From contig CAZHKE010000002.1 of assembly GCA_964532485.1 (NCBI GenBank), forward strand, positions 78,537 through 142,536: DNA of 64,000 nt, in the 5' to 3' direction. Below, piece after piece: positions 17,227 through 25,852 of the stretch; position 1 is the stretch's first letter, and each line of letters starts with the position of its first letter. The position numbers were made by a program, and so were the translations under genes. The notes under the pieces were generated by a model, which did no database searches, was not told the origin of the DNA, and was given only the letters and a program-made list of their open reading frames with translations. Origin of the DNA: DATBSK01 sp964532485. Lineage in GTDB: Bacteria > Actinomycetota > Acidimicrobiia > IMCC26256 > PALSA-555.

Positions 17227-17232
17227 TACGGT
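17227..17232 (+). promoter_or_regulatory. -10 box TACGGT for the LLM oxidoreductase gene
   Basis: TACGGT about 26 nt before the ATG at 17259. A GGAGG ribosome-binding site at 17247-17251 sits in the short leader, so this is a conventional, non-leaderless promoter. Confidence 0.45.
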
Positions 17233-17258
17233 CGGAACCGAGCTTCGGAGGTCCGAGC

Positions 17259-18239
17259 ATGCCCGACGCACGCCCCGTTCGATTCGGCGCCTTCGCGCCC
17301 CAAGGCTGGAAGACCGAGCTGATCGACATCCCCGATCCACGCGACAAGTGGACGGCGTGTCGCGACACGGCGATCCTCGCCGAGGGTCTCGGCTACGACT
17401 CGATCTGGGTGTACGACCACTTCCACAACGTCCCCAGACCCGCGCACGAGACCGTGTTCGAGTGCTGGACGACGATGGCGGCGCTCGCGGAGGCGACGAC
17501 GACGATCCGCCTGGGCCAGATGGTGAGCTGCACGTCGTACCGGCCGCCATCACTGACCGCGAAGGTCACCGCGAACATCGACGTGATCTCGGGTGGCCGC
17601 CTCGACTGGGGGGTCGGGGCCGGGTGGTACCGCCAGGAGTACGAGGCGTACGGCTACGAGTTCCCGGAGGCGAAGGTCCGCCTCGGGATGCTGCGAGAGG
17701 CGGTCGAGGTCGTGCTGGCGATGTGGAGCGACGCCGACGCGTCCTACCAGGGGCGGTACTACGAGATCGCCGGCGCGCAGTGCGACCCGAAGCCGTTGCA
17801 GCAGCCGCACCCGCCGATCTGGATCGGTGGCGGTGGCGAGCAGATCACGTTGCGCGTCGTGGCGCGCCTCGCCGACAAGGCGAACTTCGGTGGCAAGCCC
17901 GACGAGTGGGCGCACAAGCGCGGCGTGCTCCTCGGGCACTGCACCGACGTCGGCCGCGATCCCGACGAGATCGAGCTCTCGTGGAGCCCCGAGGTCTGCG
18001 TGCGCGACTCCGAGGACGAGATTCGCGCCCTCGTCGACGCGGGGAAGGCCTCGCGCTGGGGTGAGCCGTACGAGTCGTGGCAGGCGGGGAACCTCGTCGG
18101 CACACCCGAGCAGGTGTGCGAGAAGATCCGCACGTACCTCGACCTCGGCTGCACCTACTTCGTGCCGTGGTGCTCCGACTACCCCGACGAGACCACGTTG
18201 CGCGCGTTCGCGGACCGGGTCATGCCCGAGTTCAGGTAG
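17259..18239 (+). CDS. LLM-class F420-dependent oxidoreductase
   Basis: 326-aa bacterial-luciferase-like TIM-barrel enzyme that probably uses coenzyme F420. GYDSIWVYDHFH near residue 45, the segment ANIDVISGGRLDWGVGAGWY with the non-prolyl cis-peptide region, and HPPIWIGGGGEQ are diagnostic. GTPEQVCEKIRTYLDLGCTYF near the C-terminus is typical of the F420 LLM subgroup. The start ATG has GGAGG 7 nt upstream. The substrate is unknown. The stop is 4 bp from the stop of the convergent glycine-rich protein gene. Confidence 0.9.
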   Translation: MPDARPVRFGAFAPQGWKTELIDIPDPRDKWTACRDTAILAEGLGYDSIWVYDHFHNVPRPAHETVFECWTTMAALAEATTTIRLGQMVSCTSYRPPSLTAKVTANIDVISGGRLDWGVGAGWYRQEYEAYGYEFPEAKVRLGMLREAVEVVLAMWSDADASYQGRYYEIAGAQCDPKPLQQPHPPIWIGGGGEQITLRVVARLADKANFGGKPDEWAHKRGVLLGHCTDVGRDPDEIELSWSPEVCVRDSEDEIRALVDAGKASRWGEPYESWQAGNLVGTPEQVCEKIRTYLDLGCTYFVPWCSDYPDETTLRAFADRVMPEFR

Positions 18240-18243
18240 GCGC

Positions 18244-19317
18244 TCAGCCGGTGAAGCGCGGTTCGAGCACGAGCGGTAGTGGGCAGCTGTCGGTTGCCGG
18301 GTCGTAGGTGATGAGCACCTGACCGTCTCCGGCATTGGTTGCGTCGTTGGTGAGGAGCTCGGCGCCAGGCGTCGCGAACGACGACCCGCCGGCGCCGCCG
18401 CTCTCGTCGCCGCCGGAGCCGCCGCCGTAACCGGCGCCGCCACCACCACCGGCGAGACCGCCTTGGTTGCCGCCGCCGCCCCCGCCGAACCCGACACCGC
18501 CCGCACCGCCGCCACCGTTGTAGCCGTTGGTAGCCGAGCCGTCGCCGCCGGGCACCACCCCGTCACCGCCGTCCCCGCTCAGTCCGCTCGTGCCACCGAT
18601 CCCGCTCCCGGGGGCATCACCGCCGTCGAGCACGGAACCACCACCACCGCCAGCGCCTTGGAAGCCGTCACCACCGTCTCCGCCGCCCGTGGACGTCCCG
18701 CCGGTGGTCGTCCCGCCGCCGCCGCCGGCCGACGAGCCCGTCCCGCCACCCGCGCCGGTCGCCAGACCACCGGCACTGGGACCGACGGTTTCGCCGTCCT
18801 GGCCCACGGGCCCTGCCGCGCCACCCACACCCACGCCGTCGCTGCCGGCGCCGCCGCCGCCGCCCGCGACGACCAACGCCTGCGCTTCGACGATCACCAC
18901 GCTGGCGCCGCCACCGCCACCACCGCCCTGGGTGCTCCCATCGGGAACGATGGTCGTGCCGCCCCCGCCGCCGCCGAACCCGCCGTCCCCACCGACAGCT
19001 TCGCTGTTCGACGCGCCGGCTTCGGCAACCAGCACGTTCAGCGACGTCGCGGGCGTGACCGGAACCCGCGCCTCGACCACCGCTCCAGCGCCACCCGCGC
19101 CCTGCGCGGTGCCGCCCGTGCCGCCCGCGCCGCCCGACGCGCGGATGGTCACGAAGCAGATCCCTGCCGGAACCTGAGCTGCGTCCTCGACGTACACCCC
19201 GGCCTCGGACGACTCGAACAGCGTCTCCGTCGCCGCGCCCGCCGGTGCCCCACCGAGCGCGAGGCCGAGCACCGCCAACCCCGGCGCCACCACGCTCGCC
19301 AACACCCGCCGCATCAC
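18244..19317 (-). CDS. Secreted glycine-rich protein with -RFTG C-terminus
   Basis: 357 aa; GTG 19317 or ATG 19314 start. A signal peptide covers about 1-28 (cleavage near AGAATE). A short folded segment (VPAGICFVTIRASGGAGG) precedes about 240 residues dominated by Gly runs (GGGGGG, GGAGG). The chain ends LVLEPRFTG. The layout resembles the glycine-rich domain seen in ALK/LTK-like and many bacterial surface proteins, which can pack as polyglycine helices. No transmembrane anchor or LPXTG motif. The -FTG end is shared with two other secreted proteins at 56044 and 56795. A TATCGT -10-like box lies upstream. Confidence 0.8.
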   Translation of the reverse strand: MMRRVLASVVAPGLAVLGLALGGAPAGAATETLFESSEAGVYVEDAAQVPAGICFVTIRASGGAGGTGGTAQGAGGAGAVVEARVPVTPATSLNVLVAEAGASNSEAVGGDGGFGGGGGGTTIVPDGSTQGGGGGGGASVVIVEAQALVVAGGGGGAGSDGVGVGGAAGPVGQDGETVGPSAGGLATGAGGGTGSSAGGGGGTTTGGTSTGGGDGGDGFQGAGGGGGSVLDGGDAPGSGIGGTSGLSGDGGDGVVPGGDGSATNGYNGGGGAGGVGFGGGGGGNQGGLAGGGGGAGYGGGSGGDESGGAGGSSFATPGAELLTNDATNAGDGQVLITYDPATDSCPLPLVLEPRFTG

Positions 19318-19490
19318 GCCCCCAGAGACGAGGATTCAGACCTCCGCACGATAGCCGCACGACCGCGCGCGGAAGCCACCCCACCGCCGCGGTCCGTGGC
19401 CTCGTCGGGGACGAGGGAATCATCCGGCATGCTCAGACGGCGGCGCCGCGTTGCAGGTCTCGAGCTCCGGACAAGGGCCATGGGCGCCGC

Positions 19491-19850
19491 CTACTTGAAC
19501 CAGATCCGCTGGTAGTCGCGGCTCTGGGGGTGCAACAGCAATGCGACGAGGGCACCGTCGAAGATGAGGTTGATGATCAGCGGGAACCCGAACGCGTCGG
19601 CGCCCGCGAACGCGACCAGCACGAGCACCTGCAGGATCGCGGCGGCGACAGCGAGGCCGTAGCCCCAGCGCTTCTCGTTGGCGATGCCGAAGCCGCCGAA
19701 CCCGAGGCCGAACACCATGAACAGGCCCAGGAGCGATGCGCCTCCGCCGAACGAGCCCAGCAGCCCGAAGGCCGCGTCGATGTAGCAGAGCAACGTGCCG
19801 ATCACGAGGGTCTGGGGCTGGTACTGGTTCAGGAAGCGCCACTCGTTCAC
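19491..19850 (-). CDS. Small membrane protein (119 aa)
   Basis: Three to four hydrophobic helices (about residues 14-33, 38-56, 64-82 and 86-104) with short polar loops, beginning MNEWRFLNQYQPQTLVIGTL and ending QSRDYQRIWFK. It resembles the small uncharacterised integral membrane proteins often found in Actinobacteria. I cannot assign a function. It lies 37 bp downstream of rlmN on the same strand and could be read through from it. Confidence 0.75.
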   Translation of the reverse strand: MNEWRFLNQYQPQTLVIGTLLCYIDAAFGLLGSFGGGASLLGLFMVFGLGFGGFGIANEKRWGYGLAVAAAILQVLVLVAFAGADAFGFPLIINLIFDGALVALLLHPQSRDYQRIWFK

Positions 19851-19887
19851 GGCGACATTCTGGCCGACCCCAGCCGAGGTGTGGGGA

Positions 19888-20937
19888 TCATCCGTCCGGT
19901 GTCGCCGATCCGGTCACGGCGCGGGCGCGGAGCTGTCCGCACGCCGCGTCGATGTCGAGCCCACGGTTGCGACGGATCGTCGTCGGCACGCCGCGCGATC
20001 GCAGCACGTCGGCGAACTCGCGCAGGCGCCCGCGGGCGGGCGAGTGGCCGCCGTAGCCCGCGGTCGGGTTCAGGGGGATCAGGTTCACGTGGGGTCCGCC
20101 GACGCCGGGCCAGCGAGTGAGGCGGTCGGCGAGCGCCTGGGCCTGGGCGCGCGAGTCGTTCACTCCGGCGATGCCTGCGTACTCGAACGTGACCCGGCGA
20201 CCGTGCGCGCCGGCGACCGCGGTCGCGGCGTCGAGCACCTCGTCGAGCGGGTATCGACGGTTGAGCGGGACGAGCTGGTCGCGCAGCGCGTCGTCCGGCG
20301 CGTGGAGCGACAGCGCCAGCGTCACCGGCAGCGACTCCTCCGCGAGGCGCAGCATGCTGGGGACGACGCCGACCGTGCTGATGGTGATGCGGCGGGCCGA
20401 GATGCCCAGATCGTGGTGGAGCCGCTCGACCGCGGCCCACACGGGCTCGTAGTTGGCGAGCGGCTCGCCCATGCCCATGAAGACGACGTTGCTGACGCGC
20501 GGTGGAGATCCGTGCGCGGCGCGCACGACCTGCTCCACGATCTCGCCGACGTCGAGGTGGCGATCGAAGCCTGCCTGCCCGGTCGCGCAGAACGTGCAGG
20601 CCATGGCGCATCCCGCTTGGGACGAGACGCAGACCGACGCTCGGTGCGCCGAGCGCATGAGCACCGTCTCGACCTGGGCGCGGTCGTGGCCGGCGGCCCA
20701 CAGCCACTTCGTCGTGAGCCCGTCGGCCGACGAGGCCTCGGTGACCAGGTCGAGCGCGGTCGGCAGTGAGGCGCCCAGCCGGGTGCGCAACGCGCGGGGG
20801 AGAGCGGTGGCGTCCTCGAGCGGGACGACCTCGCCGTAGAGGGCATGCCATGCCTGTCGGGCGCGGTAGGCGGGCTCGCCCCAGTCGGTGAGCAGGCCCT
20901 CGAGGTCGGCTCGCTCGACGCCGTACCGCGTCGTCAT
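19888..20937 (-). CDS. rlmN: 23S rRNA A2503 (and tRNA A37) C2-methyltransferase
   Basis: 349-aa radical SAM enzyme. The [4Fe-4S] motif is CAMACTFCATGQ. GMGEPLANYEPV and SLHAPDDALRDQLVPLNRRYPL are RlmN signatures, and the C-terminal CG (ACGQLRA) supplies the methyl-carrying cysteine. It methylates A2503 near the peptidyl-transferase centre and, in well-studied bacteria, A37 of some tRNAs. ATG 20937 overlaps the TGA of mshD (ATGA), so the two genes are translationally coupled and the longer upstream frame is shadow. Length is normal. Confidence 0.95.
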   Translation of the reverse strand: MTTRYGVERADLEGLLTDWGEPAYRARQAWHALYGEVVPLEDATALPRALRTRLGASLPTALDLVTEASSADGLTTKWLWAAGHDRAQVETVLMRSAHRASVCVSSQAGCAMACTFCATGQAGFDRHLDVGEIVEQVVRAAHGSPPRVSNVVFMGMGEPLANYEPVWAAVERLHHDLGISARRITISTVGVVPSMLRLAEESLPVTLALSLHAPDDALRDQLVPLNRRYPLDEVLDAATAVAGAHGRRVTFEYAGIAGVNDSRAQAQALADRLTRWPGVGGPHVNLIPLNPTAGYGGHSPARGRLREFADVLRSRGVPTTIRRNRGLDIDAACGQLRARAVTGSATPDG

Positions 20938-21860
20938 GCGATGTCGCGCGAGTACGCGCGGTCGCGGCGAGCCACCTCGAAGCCCAGCGCCCGGTAGAGC
21001 GCGAGGGCCGGCTCGTTGGCGGCGTCGACGAACAGCATGCCCACGGGCGTGCCGTGCTCGTGGAGCCAGGAGAGGCCGGCGACGACGAGCGCCCGTCCGA
21101 GGCCGGCGCCCTGGCGGCCGGGGTCGACGCCGATCACGTAGATCTCGCCGAGCGCGTCGGGCTCCGCCGGGGGATCGGCGGGATGGACCCGGGTCCAGCA
21201 GAAGCCCGCGATGCCCGCGGCGTCGCGGGCGACGAGGAAGCCCTCGGGGTCGAACCACGGCTCGGCCAGGCGGGGCGCGAGGGTCTCGAGCGTCCAGCCG
21301 CGTTGGTCGGGGTCGGCGGCGAACGCCCGGTTGTTGACGGCAAGCCACTCGCCGTCGTCGACGCCGGGCCGAAACGTGTCGACCGCGACGCCCTCGGGCC
21401 AGCGAGCGCGCTCGGCGATGGGCAACGAGACGCGCATCTGCAGCAGCTCACGCTCCAGCGCGAATCCCGCGCGGCCCGCATCGGTCGAGGACGTGTCGTC
21501 GGCGCCGAACACCCACAGGACGAGGTGACCACCACCGCGGGCGGCCACGTCGGTGCACGCGGCGTCGATGAGTGCTCGCGCGACCGAGCCGTCGCGGTGG
21601 GACGGCTCCACGACCATGCCGGCGAGGACCTCGGTCGTGTCGAGAAGGTTGTCGGGTGGCGCCAGGTGGACTGCGCCGATCGGGCCCGCGCCGTCCGTCG
21701 CCACGAGCACCGCGGACTCGGTGGTGGGGTGGGCGAGATCGCGCCACACGGCCTCGCCGAAGGGTGGGTGCCCGTCGTGGGTGGTCGCGAGGTCCGCCAG
21801 TGCTCGGATCGTCGAAACGTCGTCGGGCGTGGGTGGACGATGCACGACGACGTCCAGCAC
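20934..21860 (-). CDS. mshD: Mycothiol synthase
   Basis: 308 aa, two tandem GNAT domains (about 1-150 and 155-308). It acetylates Cys-GlcN-Ins, the last step of mycothiol synthesis. The C-terminal domain has the acetyl-CoA loop GVDPGRQGAGLGRALV and the segment VDAANEPALALYRALGFEV. The N-terminal domain is degenerate, as in known MshD. The GTG at 21860 follows TAGCGT by 7 nt (leaderless), which decides the start. Mycothiol is restricted to Actinobacteria, so this gene is good phylum evidence. It is divergent from nth. Confidence 0.9.
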   Translation of the reverse strand: MLDVVVHRPPTPDDVSTIRALADLATTHDGHPPFGEAVWRDLAHPTTESAVLVATDGAGPIGAVHLAPPDNLLDTTEVLAGMVVEPSHRDGSVARALIDAACTDVAARGGGHLVLWVFGADDTSSTDAGRAGFALERELLQMRVSLPIAERARWPEGVAVDTFRPGVDDGEWLAVNNRAFAADPDQRGWTLETLAPRLAEPWFDPEGFLVARDAAGIAGFCWTRVHPADPPAEPDALGEIYVIGVDPGRQGAGLGRALVVAGLSWLHEHGTPVGMLFVDAANEPALALYRALGFEVARRDRAYSRDIA

Positions 21861-21867
21861 ATGGGCC

Positions 21868-21873
21868 ACGCTA
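21868..21873 (-). promoter_or_regulatory. -10 box TAGCGT, leaderless promoter for mshD-rlmN
   Basis: Minus-strand TAGCGT, 7 nt, GTG 21860. There is no ribosome-binding site upstream of the GTG. Confidence 0.5.
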
Positions 21874-21899
21874 CCGACCGCGCGTGGAAGGCTCTCGCG

Positions 21900-22553
21900 A
21901 TGGCACGACCCCGGGGCGCGAAGGCACGCGCGTCGACCGTCGTCGAGCGCCTCGCCGCCGAGTACCCGGGATCGGCCGCAGAGCTGTGCGCGCTCCAGCA
22001 CGGGAGCCCGTACCAGCTGCTGGTCGCCACGATCCTCTCCGCGCAGTGCACCGACGAGATGGTCAACAAGGTCACCCCCTCCGTCTTCGCGAGGTACCCG
22101 ACCCCGTCCGATCTCGCCGAGGCGAAGCCCGCGGACATCGAGGAGCTCATCCACGCGACCGGCTTCTTCCGGCAGAAGACGAAGAGCCTCATCGGTATGA
22201 GCGCCGCGCTGGAGGATCGATTCGGCGGCGAGGTCCCGACCGATCTCGACGACCTGGTCACGCTGCCCGGCGTGGGCCGCAAGACCGGCAACGTGATCCG
22301 GTCGGTGGCGTTCGGACTCCCCGGGCTCCCGGTCGACACGCATGTGGGGCGTCTCGCCCGGCGCCTCAGGCTCACGAACGAGACGGACCCCGTGAAGGCC
22401 GAGCTCGATCTCAACGCCCTCGTGGAGCCCGAGGAGCGCGGAGCGCTGTCGTTGCGGCTCATCCTGCACGGCCGGAGCGTCTGCGGTGCCCGCAAGCCCC
22501 GCTGCGACGAGTGCGTGCTCGCCGATGTGTGCCCGTCGGCGTTCAAGGTGTAG
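21900..22553 (+). CDS. nth: Endonuclease III
   Basis: 217-aa base-excision-repair glycosylase/AP lyase for oxidised pyrimidines. The helix-hairpin-helix LPGVGRKTGNV carries the catalytic Lys. VDTHVGRLARRL contains the catalytic Asp. The C-terminal C-x6-C-x2-C-x5-C in CGARKPRCDECVLADVC binds a [4Fe-4S] cluster. The start is ambiguous: ATG 21900 gives MARPRGAKARAS, while ATG 21861 would add 13 residues. The gene is divergent from mshD and convergent with the 71-aa gene. Confidence 0.94.
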   Translation: MARPRGAKARASTVVERLAAEYPGSAAELCALQHGSPYQLLVATILSAQCTDEMVNKVTPSVFARYPTPSDLAEAKPADIEELIHATGFFRQKTKSLIGMSAALEDRFGGEVPTDLDDLVTLPGVGRKTGNVIRSVAFGLPGLPVDTHVGRLARRLRLTNETDPVKAELDLNALVEPEERGALSLRLILHGRSVCGARKPRCDECVLADVCPSAFKV

Positions 22554-22564
22554 CGGGCAATGAC

Positions 22565-22780
22565 TCAGCCCTGGAGACGTCCGAGGGCGCGGTCGAGGAG
22601 CCGGCGTGCCGTGATGAGGGAGCGCTCGGCTCCGAAGAGGTCGTCGGCGACGGCGGAGTCGGCGCTGTCGTCGTAGCTCGTCGCGACGGTTGCGACGCGG
22701 TCCACGAGGTCGTCGATCTGCGCACGCAGCGTCGCCAGCTCGGCACGATGAGAGTCCGCGCGGTCCGACTCGGCGCTCAT
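22565..22780 (-). CDS. Small helical protein (71 aa)
   Basis: Mostly alpha-helical and acidic. A heptad-like AELATLRAQIDDLVDRVATV segment is followed by SLITARRLLDRALGRLQG, so it is probably a short coiled coil. No recognised family. The start ATG 22780 has a good ribosome-binding site (GGAAAGGG, 3 nt before ATC-ATG). It lies divergently from hisD, and the space between the two starts holds palindrome copy B. Confidence 0.6.
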   Translation of the reverse strand: MSAESDRADSHRAELATLRAQIDDLVDRVATVATSYDDSADSAVADDLFGAERSLITARRLLDRALGRLQG

Positions 22781-22799
22781 GATCCCTTTCCACCACTGG

Positions 22800-22838
22800 T
22801 GCGTATCTGAAGGCCGTATAGGGAGGCCGAGATACGCA
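22800..22838. repeat. Imperfect palindrome, copy B of TGCGTATCT element
   Basis: TGCGTATCT at 22800-22808 pairs with AGATACGCA ending at 22838. Inner GGCC blocks pair around a TATAGGGA-like loop. Ends and inner GGCC match copy A at 15577-15619. It sits between the divergent starts of the 71-aa gene (22780) and hisD (22866), where an operator for both would be expected. Confidence 0.8.
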
Positions 22839-22847
22839 TCATGGAAA

Positions 22848-22853
22848 TACGAT
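22848..22853 (+). promoter_or_regulatory. -10 box TACGAT for the his operon
   Basis: TACGAT, 12 nt before ATG 22866 and 3 nt before an in-frame GTG at 22857. The predicted transcript would have a leader of only about 6 nt. It lies immediately after palindrome copy B. Confidence 0.45.
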
Positions 22854-22865
22854 GATGTGCGCATC

Positions 22866-24149
22866 ATGCTCGCGCGCCTCGATCTCCGCGGCTCCACCGA
22901 CGATCTCGCCTCGGTGCTCGGTCGTCCCGACGCGGGCAGCGACGACGTGCGGGATCGCGTGCGCGAGGTCATCGCCGACGTCCGCGTGCGCGGCGACGCC
23001 GCGTTGCGCGAACTCACGCAGCGCTACGACGGCGCGCAGATCGACGACCTGCGCGTCCCCGACGACCGTGTCCGGGCGGCGTTGGCCGCGTCCCCGCGCG
23101 AGCTGCGCGCCGCGCTCGAGTACGTGGCCGGCGAGATCACGGCGTATCACGCCGCGCAGCGGGCACCGGCCGTCGATCTGGACCGCGACGGCATCCGTCT
23201 GCGCGAGCTCGTCCGGCCGGTCGATCGCGCCGGCTGCTACGTGCCGGGTGGCCGGGCCGCTTACCCGTCGTCGGTGCTCATGACGGCGGTCCCCGCGCGC
23301 GTCGCCGGAGTGAGGACCGTCGTCCTGTGCACCCCGCCGGGCGGCGACGGCGAGGTCCCGTCGGCGACGCTGGCGGCTGCCGCGGTCGCCGGAGTCGACG
23401 CGGTGTACCGGGTGGGCGGCGCCCAGGCGATCGCCGCGCTCGCGTACGGGACGGAGTCGATCGCCGCGGTCGACGTGGTCGTCGGCCCGGGCAACGCGTA
23501 CGTCGCGGCGGCCAAGCGCGAGGTCACCGGTGTCGTCGGGATCGAATCGCTGGCCGGACCGTCGGAGGTGGTCGTCGTGGCCGACGGCACCGCCGACGCC
23601 GAGCTCGTCGCGGCCGATCTGATCGCGCAGGTCGAGCACGGCCCGGGCGGCAAGGCGATCCTCGTGACGTGGTCGGTCGCGGTCGCCGACGCCGTCGACA
23701 CCGCTCTCGCCAAGCGGCTGGCCATCGCGCCTGCGGGCACCGACATCGAGGAGGCGATCGTGGACGCAGGACAGGTCGTGCTCGTCGACGATGCCGCCGG
23801 CGCGACCGCGGTCGTCGACGCGATCGCTCCGGAGCACGTGGAGCTGCTGACGGTGGACCCCGAGTCGCTCGTCGACAACATCGGCAACGCCGGCGCGATC
23901 TTCTGCGGGCCCTGGGCGCCGGCCGTCGTGGGCGACTACGTCGCGGGCGTGAACCATGTCCTCCCGACCGCCCGCACCGCCCGGTTCTCGAGCGCGTTGC
24001 GCGTCGACGACTTCTGCAAGCACACGCACGTCGTCGACGTCGACGAGCCGGCGCTTCGCCGTGTCGCGCCGTATGTCGAGACGCTCGCATCGATCGAGGG
24101 ACTGCCCGAGCACGGCCGATCGGTCGCGTTGCGGGTCGACGACGCGTGA
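22866..24149 (+). CDS. hisD: Histidinol dehydrogenase
   Basis: 427-aa zinc enzyme for the last two steps of histidine synthesis (histidinol to histidine with 2 NAD+). Key blocks are GCYVPGGRAAYPSS, VVGPGNAYVAAAKREV (NAD site), LIAQVEHGPGGKA (zinc-ligand Gln/His), APEHVELL (catalytic Glu-His pair) and VGDYVAGVNHVLPT (Asp ligand). ATG 22866 fits the family N-terminus MLARLDLRG; the frame to the left is not conserved. First gene of a coupled hisD-hisC-hisB-hisA block, with its TGA inside the hisC GTGA. Confidence 0.95.
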   Translation: MLARLDLRGSTDDLASVLGRPDAGSDDVRDRVREVIADVRVRGDAALRELTQRYDGAQIDDLRVPDDRVRAALAASPRELRAALEYVAGEITAYHAAQRAPAVDLDRDGIRLRELVRPVDRAGCYVPGGRAAYPSSVLMTAVPARVAGVRTVVLCTPPGGDGEVPSATLAAAAVAGVDAVYRVGGAQAIAALAYGTESIAAVDVVVGPGNAYVAAAKREVTGVVGIESLAGPSEVVVVADGTADAELVAADLIAQVEHGPGGKAILVTWSVAVADAVDTALAKRLAIAPAGTDIEEAIVDAGQVVLVDDAAGATAVVDAIAPEHVELLTVDPESLVDNIGNAGAIFCGPWAPAVVGDYVAGVNHVLPTARTARFSSALRVDDFCKHTHVVDVDEPALRRVAPYVETLASIEGLPEHGRSVALRVDDA

Positions 24150-25237
24150 CGCTGCCCCAGCCGCGGTCCGACGTCGCCGAGCTCGTCGGCTACCACTCGC
24201 CTCAGCTCGACGTCGACGTGCGACTGAACACCAACGAGAGCCCGTACGTTCCGCCGCCGGCGTTCGTCGACGCGTGGCTCGACGCGCTGCGCACGGTCCC
24301 GCTGAACCGCTACCCCGACCGCGCCGCGAGCGAGCTGCGCGGCGCGCTCGCCGCGCGCGTCGGGCAACCGACCGAGCGCGTCTTCGCGGCGAACGGCTCG
24401 AACGAGGTGCTCCAGACGCTGCTGCTCGCCTATGGCGGCGCCGGCCGGCGAGCGCTCGTCTTCGAGCCCAGCTACGCGCTGCACTCACACATCGCCCGCA
24501 TCACCGGCACACAGGTCGTCACCGGCGACCGGACCGACGGCTTCCGCGTCTCGCCGACCGAGGCCGGGCTCCTCGTCGCGGCGGAGCGACCGGCCGTCGT
24601 GTTCCTGTGCAGCCCGAACAACCCCACCGGCACGGTCGAGCCGCGCGCCACGGTCGAGGCGATCCTCACGTCGGTGCTCGACCACGGACCGGGCCTGCTC
24701 GTCGTCGACGAGGCGTACGGTGAGTTCGCCGCGTGGAGCGCCGCGGAGCTCGTGGCCGACGACGTGCCCCTCGTGGTCGTTCGCACCTACTCGAAGGTCT
24801 GGTCACTCGCCGCGCTGCGACTCGGCTTCGCCGTCGGCCCGGCACCGGTCGTGGCCGAGCTCGAGAAGGTCGTGCTCCCGTACCACCTCTCGGCCGCGAC
24901 CCAGCTCGCCGGTCTCACGGCGCTCGAGTTCGATGCCGAGATGCGGGAGCGGGTGGGAGCGCTGATCGCCGAGCGGGAGCGGCTCTCGTCCGAGCTCGCG
25001 CTCCTGCCCGGGCTGACGGTCTTTCCGTCGGGAGCCAACTTCTTGCTCGTACGATTCGACGGTGATGGTCACGCACTCTGGCAGCAGCTCGTCGACCGGG
25101 GCGTCCTCGTGCGCGACTTCTCGCAGTGGCCGCGGGTCGAGAGCTGCCTGCGCATCACGGTCGGCACACGCGACGAGGACGACCGGCTGCTCGACGCACT
25201 GCGTGACATCGTGACGTCCCGGTCGGAGCGCGTCTGA
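24146..25237 (+). CDS. hisC: Histidinol-phosphate aminotransferase
   Basis: 363-aa class-I PLP aminotransferase. It converts imidazole-acetol phosphate to histidinol phosphate. NTNESPYVPP near the N-terminus, FLCSPNNPTGTV, VVDEAYGEF and TYSKVWSLAALRLG with the PLP-binding Lys are all present. The GTG start overlaps the hisD stop by 4 bases (GTGA), and the stop overlaps hisB (TGATG), so the order and coupling are clear. Length is normal. Confidence 0.95.
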   Translation: MTLPQPRSDVAELVGYHSPQLDVDVRLNTNESPYVPPPAFVDAWLDALRTVPLNRYPDRAASELRGALAARVGQPTERVFAANGSNEVLQTLLLAYGGAGRRALVFEPSYALHSHIARITGTQVVTGDRTDGFRVSPTEAGLLVAAERPAVVFLCSPNNPTGTVEPRATVEAILTSVLDHGPGLLVVDEAYGEFAAWSAAELVADDVPLVVVRTYSKVWSLAALRLGFAVGPAPVVAELEKVVLPYHLSAATQLAGLTALEFDAEMRERVGALIAERERLSSELALLPGLTVFPSGANFLLVRFDGDGHALWQQLVDRGVLVRDFSQWPRVESCLRITVGTRDEDDRLLDALRDIVTSRSERV

Positions 25238-25818
25238 TGGCTCGCCACGCCGACCGCCAGCGAGCCACGAAGGAGACGTCGGTCTCGGTCTCGCTCGGCA
25301 TCGACGGCTCGGGTCGCGCGACCGCCTCGACGGGCATCCCCTTCTTCGACCACATGCTCGAGCAGCTGGGCAAGCACGCTCGCTTCGATCTCGACGTCGA
25401 GGCCGAGGGCGACCTCGAGGTCGATCTGCACCACACGGTCGAGGACGTCGGCATCCTGCTCGGCGAGGCACTCCGGGAGGCGCTCGGCGACAAGGCGGGA
25501 ATCCGGCGCTTCGCCTCCGCGACGGTGCCGCTCGACGAGGCACTGGTCCAGGTGTCGCTCGACCTGTCGGGTCGCCCGTACCTCGTGTACGAGGTCGACC
25601 CTGTCGTCGAGTGGATCGGCACGTTCGACGTGCAGCTCGTCGAGGAGTTCTGGCGCGCCTTCGCGGTCGCCTCGGCGATCACGCTGCACATCCGGTCGCT
25701 CAGCGGGAAGAACGGCCACCACGTGATCGAGGCGTCCTTCAAGGGGGTCTCGGTCGCGCTGCGAGACGCCGTGCGCATCGAGGGTGGTGGCGTCCCGAGC
25801 ACCAAGGGCACGCTGTGA
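25237..25818 (+). CDS. hisB: Imidazoleglycerol-phosphate dehydratase
   Basis: 193-aa Mn-dependent dehydratase, monofunctional (no phosphatase domain). Paired metal-binding signatures are FFDHMLEQLGKHA with DLHHTVEDVGILLG in the first half and SGKNGHHVIEASFKG in the second. The ATG overlaps the hisC TGA by one base. hisH commonly follows hisB in Actinobacteria; here hisA comes next after only 34 bp. Confidence 0.95.
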   Translation: MARHADRQRATKETSVSVSLGIDGSGRATASTGIPFFDHMLEQLGKHARFDLDVEAEGDLEVDLHHTVEDVGILLGEALREALGDKAGIRRFASATVPLDEALVQVSLDLSGRPYLVYEVDPVVEWIGTFDVQLVEEFWRAFAVASAITLHIRSLSGKNGHHVIEASFKGVSVALRDAVRIEGGGVPSTKGTL

Positions 25819-25852
25819 CGACCGGCGCTTAGTCCGTGAGCGACCGGCACCG

